Shown here one piece after another: positions 58,454 through 64,000 of a stretch of 64,000 nucleotides of DNA (within the stretch, counting starts at the first letter, position 1; each line of letters begins with the position of its first letter). The notes beneath the pieces are model-generated. The model did not search any database, was not told the origin of the DNA, and was given only the letters and a program-made list of their open reading frames with translations. The stretch is from Methanobacteriales archaeon HGW-Methanobacteriales-1 (GTDB lineage Archaea; Methanobacteriota; Methanobacteria; Methanobacteriales; Methanobacteriaceae). The stretch spans positions 372,001-436,000 of the forward strand of contig PGYO01000001.1 of the NCBI GenBank assembly GCA_002839705.1, written 5' to 3'. A program made the translations under genes and the position numbers.

Positions 58454-58943
58454 ATCCACACTCCGGACATTTAATAGTTTCAACAGATTTAGCAATATCT
58501 TCATCAAACTCAGGTTCTTCATCAGGAACTATATCATCCACTTTTGGAGATACTAATTCATCAATTTCAAAACCAGTTAATGACAAATCAAATTCTTGCA
58601 TTTCTAGATCTATTGATAATTCTTCAAGTTTGGGATAGTTCCAATAAGATTCTTCTGAAAGCTTATTATCTGCTATCATTAAAGCAATAGCTTCACTCGA
58701 ATCATGTAAATATTCTCTCTGTCTAAAAGGAACTTTATCCATACCTAATTTTTCAGTTGCAGCAATAAAAGCACCATGACCAGCAATAATATAAAAATCT
58801 TTACTAATCAATATCGGCCTGCCCCAACCAAGCTCTTTAATATTTTTAGCAATCTTATCCAACTGCTCAGATGGATGCTCATTAGGATTATTAGGATGAA
58901 GTTTTAACTTAGAAACTTCAATCCAAGGTGATTTATCGTCCAT
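58437..58943 (-). CDS. ParB/Srx-like domain protein with zinc tail
   Basis: A 168-residue protein with a ParB N-terminal-like domain (residues 5-100): LHPNNPNEHPSEQLDKIAKN, then GWGRPILISKDFYIIAGHGA and IALMIADNKLSE. The C-terminus carries CPECGYEF, half of a zinc ribbon. ParB-like proteins of this form are often linked to phage DNA methylases. It overlaps the following methyltransferase gene by 17 bases, so the two are translationally coupled. Its role, for instance as a methylase partner, is inferred. Confidence 0.75.
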   Translation of the reverse strand: MDDKSPWIEVSKLKLHPNNPNEHPSEQLDKIAKNIKELGWGRPILISKDFYIIAGHGAFIAATEKLGMDKVPFRQREYLHDSSEAIALMIADNKLSEESYWNYPKLEELSIDLEMQEFDLSLTGFEIDELVSPKVDDIVPDEEPEFDEDIAKSVETIKCPECGYEFPK

Positions 58944-58999
58944 AAAAAATACCTTCTAAAACAATAATATTAATATAAAGATAAAAATGGGTAATCAAA

Positions 59000-59295
59000 A
59001 TGTCAGATAACAAAGAAGATCAAAATACAGGAAAGTATATTCTGAAAAAAAAATTTCAAATAAAGAAATTAAACCAATTTTACGGGGATTAAGACACAAT
59101 CATTTAAAAAATATAATAAATGATGTTGAAAAGGGCACATCTTTAAATAAAATTGACTTTGAAGTTTTAATGACCGTTGAAAGTTATGAACTTCAAAATC
59201 GAGTTAATAGACTTAGCATAATTTTAATAATTTTAACAATAGTTTTAGTAGTTTTAACATTGGTTCTGGTCTATTTAACTTTAAAATTGACATAA
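59000..59295 (+). pseudogene. Small membrane protein gene with -1 frameshift at an A9 run
   Basis: ATG 59000 reads MSDNKEDQNTGKYILKKK and stops 12 codons later. At the run of nine A (59045-59053) a -1 shift continues into a long open frame (ISNKEIKPILRGLRHNHLKN, then NRVNRLSIILIILTIVLVVL, ending TLKLT at 59295) that has no start of its own. The rejoined product is about 98 residues with a C-terminal membrane anchor and a preceding amphipathic helix. It could be a pseudogene, a sequencing error, or expression by slippage. Confidence 0.55.
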
Positions 59296-59298
59296 TAA

Positions 59299-59685
59299 TT
59301 ATTTTCTCCCACATAAAGAGTCTGGATCAGTGCAAATGGCATCTTCAAATTCTTCTAATTTCTTTTGTAAAATCTCATCACGTTCTTTGTTCGCTTCTTT
59401 GTAGATCTTTTCAACAACCTCATGAGTACGTTTTTCAATAATAGTCAATTCCTTTTTTTTCTGAATCATCTTGTAAACGTCACCCAGGAAATAAATAACA
59501 CATCCTAGGATAAGAAGTAAAATTCCTACCCATGGAGCATGAGGAGCATAGATGTCTGGCTGAGATATACTCATAAATAAAATTAACATTCCCAAACTGA
59601 TAAGACCAGTTCCTAATGTTGATTTTAAGAACCCAGTCAGCATCATAGTTTTCGTGTACTTAATCTCTTTATAAATATGGGACAT
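59299..59685 (-). CDS. Membrane protein, two helices and coiled coil, 128 residues
   Basis: Two hydrophobic helices (residues about 14-40 and 50-70) followed by a charged coiled coil (residues 72-115: EKRTHEVVEKIYKEANKERD). It starts MSHIYKEIKYTKTMMLTGFL and ends CTDPDSLCGRK. It follows a small hydrophobic gene by 11 bases in the same direction. A holin-like role is possible but unproven; the lysin is 31 kb away. Confidence 0.55.
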   Translation of the reverse strand: MSHIYKEIKYTKTMMLTGFLKSTLGTGLISLGMLILFMSISQPDIYAPHAPWVGILLLILGCVIYFLGDVYKMIQKKKELTIIEKRTHEVVEKIYKEANKERDEILQKKLEEFEDAICTDPDSLCGRK

Positions 59686-59696
59686 AATGGCATCAC

Positions 59697-59855
59697 TTAG
59701 GTTTCGCTCTTACTTGGAACATGTGCTATATAACCACCTATCGCACCAACTGCAGCTGCACCTATAGTTGCATTATGTGTGACTAGTGCTATTGTGCCTA
59801 AAATTGTTATTCCTGTTATCGCTGCTATTTCGATGGTTTCTTTAGTTATTTTCAT
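59697..59855 (-). CDS. Small hydrophobic protein, 52 residues
   Basis: ATG 59855 behind GGAGGCGG gives MKITKETIEIAAITGITILG, then TIALVTHNATIGAAAVGAIG and a polar end. It would form one or two short membrane helices, like many small holin or membrane-stress proteins. It is co-directional with and just upstream of the coiled-coil membrane protein. Not recognised by family. Confidence 0.6.
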   Translation of the reverse strand: MKITKETIEIAAITGITILGTIALVTHNATIGAAAVGAIGGYIAHVPSKSET

Positions 59856-59918
59856 ATTAGAACCGCCTCCAGAAAATTATATATTAATAAGAAATTATTA
59901 TGATATTAAGGGGATTTT

Positions 59919-60632
59919 ATGAGAAAAAAAGGCATAATATTAGAAAATACTGATAAAACTGAGTCAGAAACATCATTTTGGAAACATAATACAACAATAA
60001 TTCTTGTAACTATTTCCATGATTTCAATCTCTTCAATATTGATAATGATTAATTTTTTAGTTTTATTATATGGTGGAATAACCCCCGGGTTTAACTTAGC
60101 TAATTCGATTGCATTATTTACTGCTAGCATTGCAATTTCAGGAACATTTTATAGTAGTCATAAGAGTGATATTCGAAATAGAGAACAAAATATTGCTGCT
60201 GAAAAAAGATTAAAAGATCAATTAATTTTTCATGAAAGGCAATCAGCCATGCTTAAAATTTATAAAGAATTATATATTCATAAAAAATCAAGGCAAAAAT
60301 TGACTGTAAAACATGATGATGTTAATAATTATCCTGCCCAAGAATTTTCTATATTATCTACACGATACCAATTATTTAGTAGACTAAAAATAATTCAAGA
60401 AGATATTGATAGTTTTTACTATTTTCCAATAGAAATAAGAACAGAAATTGATAATTTTATTAAATATGTAAATGAACAATCCGATCATAATCCTAAACCA
60501 ATAACTTTCGGAAAATCACATATTAGAGAAAAGCTAATTATAATATATAATATGGTCGAAGTAGATATCCAAATGGGATTTGATCGAGATTATAATGTTA
60601 TGAAACCTCCTTTAGCAATTCAAGGTTTATAG
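59919..60632 (+). CDS. Membrane-anchored protein, 237 residues
   Basis: Starts MRKKGIILENTDKTESETSF behind AAGGGG. Two membrane helices at residues about 27-52 and 58-78, then a cytoplasmic helical domain with repeated charge (residues 85-237), including a HERQSAMLKIYKELYIHKKS region. Its form is like phage-borne superinfection-exclusion or abortive-infection membrane proteins, but no family was recognised. It is divergent from the small hydrophobic gene. Confidence 0.6.
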   Translation: MRKKGIILENTDKTESETSFWKHNTTIILVTISMISISSILIMINFLVLLYGGITPGFNLANSIALFTASIAISGTFYSSHKSDIRNREQNIAAEKRLKDQLIFHERQSAMLKIYKELYIHKKSRQKLTVKHDDVNNYPAQEFSILSTRYQLFSRLKIIQEDIDSFYYFPIEIRTEIDNFIKYVNEQSDHNPKPITFGKSHIREKLIIIYNMVEVDIQMGFDRDYNVMKPPLAIQGL

Positions 60633-60715
60633 GCCATATATTATCCATTTACATATTCATATGTACAAATGTCACATCAAGAACAAACATAAATCACTTC
60701 ATATAAAAATGAGGT

Positions 60716-60753
60716 GTAGTGTTCTTTGAATGGTGGTTCAATAAAAACACTAC
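60716..60753. repeat. Two-step hairpin after the membrane-anchored protein gene
   Basis: GTAGTGTT pairs with AACACTAC (perfect 8 bp). Inside it TTGAA pairs with TTCAA around TGGTGG. It lies about 85 bases after the 59919-60632 gene, in an otherwise noncoding stretch (60633-60789). It could be a terminator or part of a small RNA. Confidence 0.4.
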
Positions 60754-60789
60754 TAATATGACGCAATTGCATCAATCATAAGCAATTAC

Positions 60790-60939
60790 TTATGAACGTG
60801 AATCAATAACCCTCTGAGCTGCTCTGAGAACCCAGGCTGGCAACCAATCATGAAACTCTTTAATCTCGCAAGCCTCAAAGGGTATAATATTATTCCTCCA
60901 AAAAAATAAGTATAAATCAAGGAATTCATCCATATCCAT
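60790..60939 (-). CDS. Hypothetical small protein, 49 residues
   Basis: ATG 60939 gives MDMDEFLDLYLFFWRNNIIP and later WLPAWVLRAAQRVIDSRS. It starts within four bases of the previous gene's stop, with AAGGAT just upstream inside that gene, as in translational coupling. Aromatic-rich. Not recognised; may be spurious. Confidence 0.4.
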   Translation of the reverse strand: MDMDEFLDLYLFFWRNNIIPFEACEIKEFHDWLPAWVLRAAQRVIDSRS

Positions 60940-60942
60940 AAA

Positions 60943-61308
60943 TTAGAATCCTTTTGTTCTTTTAAGTAGAACTCCCCAAGGCAGATCTATTTTTTCACCT
61001 GCTACATATGGGATGCTTTTAGCGTGGACTAGGCCACATTTAGCACATTTTATTTCATAGTCCTCATCAATACTGAATTCTGTTGAAAAACATTCTACAC
61101 AATGTTTATGTAAATTATCTGAATAACAATCATTACATATTCTGATAGGTGGAGAATAGATTTTAGCTCCGAAATTGTATTCTTTTAAAATTAGTTTAGC
61201 CAGGATAATATTTTGTGAAGGCTTTTCGGGGGTGGAACAGTCTCCACAAATATATCCTTTTAAGTCTTGTAGTTTTTCAACTTGTATTGATTTGCCGTCT
61301 TTGACCAT
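60943..61308 (-). CDS. Multi-zinc-motif protein, 121 residues
   Basis: Starts MVKDGKSIQVEKLQDLKGYI. It has at least four cysteine pairs or clusters: CGDC (22-25), CNDC (about 58), CVEC (about 70) and CAKC (about 88), which would form two zinc ribbons. Such proteins in archaeal viruses often bind nucleic acid or regulate transcription, but no family is recognised. It lies between two small genes on the minus strand. Confidence 0.55.
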   Translation of the reverse strand: MVKDGKSIQVEKLQDLKGYICGDCSTPEKPSQNIILAKLILKEYNFGAKIYSPPIRICNDCYSDNLHKHCVECFSTEFSIDEDYEIKCAKCGLVHAKSIPYVAGEKIDLPWGVLLKRTKGF

Positions 61309-61344
61309 GGTAATCTAATAGTCTACTAATGTTCAACTATTTTC

Positions 61345-61370
61345 GAAAGAACGCCTAATGTTGTTCTTTC
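61345..61370. repeat. Hairpin between two minus-strand genes
   Basis: GAAAGAAC and GTTCTTTC, perfect 8-bp arms around ten bases, sit between the 61381-61848 gene and the zinc-motif gene. The minus strand has a T-poor tail, so it may be an mRNA processing or regulatory hairpin rather than a terminator. Confidence 0.4.
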
Positions 61371-61380
61371 TTACTAGTAA

Positions 61381-61848
61381 TTACCACGTCATAGCTGGAT
61401 TTGATGACCCTTTTAGATGGTCTATTTCGGAAATTGGTTTATTTTTTCTCTCTAATTTCCATAACCTTGATATGACGGTTGCATATATCCTTTCTTTGAG
61501 TTTATATTGCTTTATTATCTTATAATCTCTAAAAGTTACTAATGATCCTGTACTTTCTTCTTTTACAGCTACCATTATTGCCAGGACAATAGTTTCCCAT
61601 TTACACCCACGATATAATAAACGTAAATCTTTGACAGATTTCAGGATATAAATAACCCTTTCAACATCATTGTCAGATAAATTAAGACCTTTTTTATTTC
61701 TTTGCACGAATTGGATTTTTTCTCTTAAACGATATTTTTTCATGGATAATTCATCACATGAATATAATTCTCCAGGCTGTTTATGCTGGTATTTATTCAT
61801 CAGTCCTAATAATCGGTTTTCCTTTTGTTTCATTGTCATTCCACTCAT
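61381..61848 (-). CDS. Hypothetical DNA-binding-like protein, 155 residues
   Basis: Starts MSGMTMKQKENRLLGLMNKY. It is very basic and helical, with a central YRGCKWETIVLAIMVAVKEE and LKERIYATVISRLWKLE. The all-helical pattern faintly resembles a cyclin-like TFB repeat, but this is not established. The GGTTGCCGCC motif (inverted) lies in the five bases before its ATG, so it is likely part of regulation. Not recognised. Confidence 0.5.
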   Translation of the reverse strand: MSGMTMKQKENRLLGLMNKYQHKQPGELYSCDELSMKKYRLREKIQFVQRNKKGLNLSDNDVERVIYILKSVKDLRLLYRGCKWETIVLAIMVAVKEESTGSLVTFRDYKIIKQYKLKERIYATVISRLWKLERKNKPISEIDHLKGSSNPAMTW

Positions 61849-61850
61849 TT

Positions 61851-61862
61851 GGTTGCCGCCTT
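61851..61862. repeat. GGTTGCCGCCTT motif, copy 1
   Basis: GGTTGCCGCCTT is two bases upstream of the start of the 61381-61848 gene (read on the minus strand as AAGGCGGCAACC). A copy with one change (GGTTGCCGTCTT) is at 61947-61958 and another exact copy at 63047-63058. The GC-rich string is unusual in this AT-rich region. Confidence 0.5.
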
Positions 61863-61943
61863 CGAGTTATTATTAACCTATTGTATTGCATAGACTAAAT
61901 ATATAAATAGTAAAAACAAGAGAGAAAAAATGGGTTTCATGTT

Positions 61944-61958
61944 AAAGGTTGCCGTCTT
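61944..61958. repeat. GGTTGCCGTCTT motif, copy 2
   Basis: One mismatch from copies 1 and 3. On the minus strand it is followed by ATGAAACCC, opening a 20-codon frame (MKPIFSLLFLLFIYLVYAIQ), a possible leader peptide. Just beyond lies a small hairpin AAGGA-TTTCGG-TCCTT. Confidence 0.4.
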
Positions 61959-62078
61959 TGATTAATGGACCTTGGGAAGGATTTCGGTCCTTCTCTAAAT
62001 ATCATGAAATGATTAATTACTTTTTTTAACAATTGTTATATTAATATAAATAAAAAAAAATATGATTTAATAATATAT

Positions 62079-62101
62079 AATAATAATAATAATAATAATA
62101 A
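62079..62101. repeat. (AAT)n simple repeat
   Basis: About seven to eight tandem AAT triplets in a noncoding AT-rich stretch upstream of the iteron cluster. It could be an unwinding element for an origin. Confidence 0.7.
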
Positions 62102-62153
62102 TCCTTCAACTGTAACAAGTGTAAAATTAGAAAAAGTATCTATAAAGGAGGTA

Positions 62154-62334
62154 TGTAAACAGTTTACAAACAGTTTACACCTGCACTTAACATATATCTT
62201 TGGAGATTTACACTTGAAATATAACTTAAAACTATTAAAAATTGATACAATAGGGTACTTGTATCAAATAAAATCTTACTAATTCTCTGTAAACAAAATG
62301 TAAACATAAAATATGTTGTAAACAATTTGTAAAC
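62154..62334. other. Iteron and dyad cluster, candidate viral replication origin
   Basis: Seven copies of TGTAAAC or its complement GTTTACA lie within 181 bases: 62154, 62162, 62173, then 62288, 62299, 62317 and 62328. Between the groups is a perfect 9-bp dyad TTGATACAA...TTGTATCAA (62242-62250 and 62259-62267). The flank is an (AAT)n tract. This layout is typical of iteron origins. The 62336-62980 gene ends at the cluster and might encode the binding protein. Confidence 0.55.
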
Positions 62335-62335
62335 A

Positions 62336-62980
62336 TTAAACACAGATACCCAACTCCTTAGCAACATCCACAGGATCCACATTAAAATTCTTAATCTTAG
62401 ATTTCATCACATTAAAATCAATATCTTCTACAGATTCCCAATTCCGTTTACCATAAATCAATCTATGATTCTCAAAATCATTCTTGACAGTCTTAACCGC
62501 ACTAAGTAATTCTTTATCATAATCTATTTCAATTTCATGAATTTTATTATTCTCAACAACAGGATATTTATCATCAAAATAATCCCTAACTTCTTTAATA
62601 TTTATTCTAGCTTTATTTGCTGAAATAATATCTAAAATAATAACGTCTTCTAAATCATGAGGCGTAATTATAGTATCAGAACTAGTTTTATTATCACAGT
62701 ATCTTTCAACTGCTTCAATAACACTAAAAAAAGGAGTTTCAGCTTTATCAGGAATATCAATCCCAATATCTATTCCTTCTTTCAACTGCTTTTCTTCCAG
62801 ATCAAGTAAATGTCTTTGTTTTTTAATCTCATCTAACCTGATGCTCACTAAAGCAGGATCTTTTTTAGAAAGAATATCCAAGGCAAATTCTAATAGTTCC
62901 CTACCTGTTTTTTCAGAGGATTCATATAATTTAAAATAATAATCATCCAATCTTCCACTAACCATCCCATTAGAAACCAT
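62336..62980 (-). CDS. Possible RHH DNA-binding protein beside iterons, 214 residues
   Basis: Starts MVSNGMVSGRLDDYYFKLYE. The N-terminal 35 residues (VSGRLDDYYFKLYESSEKTG, then RELLEFALDIL) look like a ribbon-helix-helix. Residues 40-80 form a coiled-coil-like helix. The rest is mixed charge. A GGAG site lies upstream. Its position next to the iteron cluster suggests an initiator or partition role, but the family is not recognised. Confidence 0.55.
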   Translation of the reverse strand: MVSNGMVSGRLDDYYFKLYESSEKTGRELLEFALDILSKKDPALVSIRLDEIKKQRHLLDLEEKQLKEGIDIGIDIPDKAETPFFSVIEAVERYCDNKTSSDTIITPHDLEDVIILDIISANKARINIKEVRDYFDDKYPVVENNKIHEIEIDYDKELLSAVKTVKNDFENHRLIYGKRNWESVEDIDFNVMKSKIKNFNVDPVDVAKELGICV

Positions 62981-63046
62981 TATTTACCAGCTCCTAAAAC
63001 AGGATTTCAAAATTAAAATTCTAATAATTTGATGTTTTTTCATGAA

Positions 63047-63058
63047 GGTTGCCGCCTT
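63047..63058. repeat. GGTTGCCGCCTT motif, copy 3
   Basis: Exact copy of 61851-61862. It lies in the gap between the 62336-62980 and 63071-63358 genes. On the minus strand it is followed by ATGAAAAAAC, opening a 17-codon frame that ends just before the 62980 start. Confidence 0.5.
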
Positions 63059-63070
63059 TATATTTAAATT

Positions 63071-63358
63071 TTATTTGTTGCTCACAATATATAAATTAAC
63101 ATAGTGACCATATTTATTCTTAATCCTACCATCAATTATAAACTCTTTATTTTGGGTTAAAATAGCTGTAATCAGTTGTCTACTAGGTTGTAACCTCCCG
63201 GGGAATTTATAAGTTTTAGAAAGTTCCTTAACTAGTTCTTCAATACTCACTGCTTTACCATTTTGTAATATATACCAAATAATGGCTTTTCGTAATTGCT
63301 TCTTCTTAGTAATTCCTTCAAAAGGTTTTTCATATTTATACAGCCTAAATTCCCCCAA
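63071..63358 (-). CDS. Winged-helix-like protein, 95 residues
   Basis: Frame with a TTG start at 63358 (MGEFRLYKYEKPFEGITKKK); no clear ribosome binding site. The middle (AIIWYILQNGKAVSIEELVK, then LQPSRQLITAILTQNKEF) has the helix-turn-helix plus wing pattern, so a DNA-binding or regulatory role is likely. It is downstream of the membrane protein gene in the same direction. Confidence 0.55.
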   Translation of the reverse strand: MGEFRLYKYEKPFEGITKKKQLRKAIIWYILQNGKAVSIEELVKELSKTYKFPGRLQPSRQLITAILTQNKEFIIDGRIKNKYGHYVNLYIVSNK

Positions 63359-63371
63359 ATTTAGATAACAT

Positions 63372-63614
63372 TTACTTCCACATTAATATCCCAACTATAC
63401 TACTGATGAAATAAGCTATCCAAACAACAGCCATATAGTATTCTTTTCTTTTAATAGCAAAATAAAGGAATACTGGGTTGCTAATGGCCCATATATAGAA
63501 TGCTAATGGTGATTTCATAGCACTTTGTATATATGCTCCACTTAATCCCATCAGTACAGCTGCTATTTCTAAGAGTTTCAATGAATCAATTTTATAAGTT
63601 TTTAATTTATTCAT
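63372..63614 (-). CDS. Small integral membrane protein, about 80 residues
   Basis: Three hydrophobic segments (LLEIAAVLMGLSGAYI, LAFYIWAISNPVFLYFAI, MAVVWIAYFISSIVGILMW) form a small membrane bundle. The ATG at 63614 lies behind AGGAAA; an ATG at 63629 lies five codons upstream. Its start overlaps the end of the JAB-domain gene, so the two are co-translated. Function unknown. Confidence 0.6.
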   Translation of the reverse strand: MNKLKTYKIDSLKLLEIAAVLMGLSGAYIQSAMKSPLAFYIWAISNPVFLYFAIKRKEYYMAVVWIAYFISSIVGILMWK

Positions 63615-64000
63615 AAAATTTTCCTGCATGTAAATCTATCTCCATTTTTATAGACTTGGATACTTAATTCAAATTCATTATCTGGAATGCCTCCAACGAT
63701 TAGAAGAATAGGCTCTGGACAATTAACGCATTCATCATTGGCTATTCTAATCATTTCATTATCATCTACAAAGCTAGGTTTTGAAGAATTATTTGGATGG
63801 AAATGCCAGTCACCGATATAACGCTTCCCTTGTTTATATTCATAATCCATAATTTCTTGTATGCCTTCTATCCCTCTATAAAATCCATGCGTACTATGTT
63901 CTGAGTCTTTGGGTGGTCCAGTCATTCTATTGATAATGGCTGTAGAATTATCAACTGAGTAATTCCCTAAGAGTATCCCTCCAGTTTCTAGGATACCCGC
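63611..64000 (-). CDS. JAB/MPN-domain metalloprotease-like protein (5' end cut by window)
   Basis: A frame that runs off the right edge. It begins ILETGGILLGNYSVDNSTAI, then GDWHFHPNNSSKPSFVDD: the glutamate, HxH and Ser/Asp pattern of the JAB (MPN+) zinc peptidase active site. About 130 residues are visible. JAB proteins of prokaryotes cut ubiquitin-like tails in conjugation or in defence systems. Its partner upstream is not in the window. The stop overlaps the following small membrane protein gene. Confidence 0.75.
   Translation of the reverse strand, partial: AGILETGGILLGNYSVDNSTAIINRMTGPPKDSEHSTHGFYRGIEGIQEIMDYEYKQGKRYIGDWHFHPNNSSKPSFVDDNEMIRIANDECVNCPEPILLIVGGIPDNEFELSIQVYKNGDRFTCRKIL

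Noticed and set aside
62079-62101. AAT repeats considered as a CRISPR-like array
   Set aside because: They are a simple triplet run without spacers; no direct-repeat/spacer structure occurs in the window.

Overview
The window comes from a mesophilic, AT-rich methanogenic archaeon of the Methanobacteriaceae, most likely a Methanobacterium. The evidence is archaeal ribosomal proteins (L7Ae, S28e, L24e, S6e), aIF2-gamma and aIF5B, an archaeal histone, the clamp loader pair RfcS/RfcL, F420H2:NADP oxidoreductase, an archaeal tRNA-splicing endonuclease, and GGTGA/GGAGG ribosome binding sites with TATA-box promoters. From memory, the gene order resembles the corresponding block of Methanothermobacter; this was not searched.

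Positions 1-26.3 kb are chromosome. A translation block on the minus strand runs from L7Ae through S28e, L24e, ndk, aIF5B and S6e to aIF2-gamma, a PIN-domain gene with an apparent frameshift, and inorganic pyrophosphatase (cut by the window start). Next come the histone, threonine synthase, a SpoIIM-like membrane protein, TrpS, EndA, an HxlB-like SIS protein, NpdG, a TIM-barrel epimerase, a PIN-ATPase-KH protein, HisI, HisS and an RNA-ligase-partner PIN-like protein. On the plus strand lie AroE, RfcS, RfcL, a GXGXG-domain protein and DedA, interspersed with minus-strand HEAT-repeat and unknown genes. Positions 26.3-28.03 kb hold four small unknown genes and a hairpin, and may be the border of the integrated element.

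From 28.0 kb to the window end lies most of a tailed provirus (siphovirus-like, HK97-type). Late genes are read right to left: small and large terminase (56.4-54.4 kb), portal, connector, MuF-like protein, protease/scaffold, decoration protein, major capsid, a group with a beta-helix and a transglutaminase-like protein, head-tail joining genes, major tail protein, tail chaperones, tape measure with a C-terminal transglutaminase-like domain, tail tip, fibre, fibre chaperone and a lysin (28.0 kb). Two plus-strand morons interrupt this series (29.2 and 41.0 kb). The second ends in a compact tRNA-like structure.

Positions 56.5-64 kb are the early/control region. It holds repeated ATATTATAGAA operators, a protein made of two fused AbrB-like hairpins, a C5 cytosine methyltransferase overlapping a ParB-like gene, small membrane proteins (one with a -1 frameshift at an A9 run), zinc-ribbon and helix-turn-helix-like proteins, an iteron plus dyad cluster that looks like an origin, and a JAB/MPN-domain gene cut by the window end. 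No integrase is in the window, so the attachment sites cannot be placed. No complete tRNA, rRNA, CRISPR array or transposase was seen. All family assignments are from reading the sequence; no database search was run.
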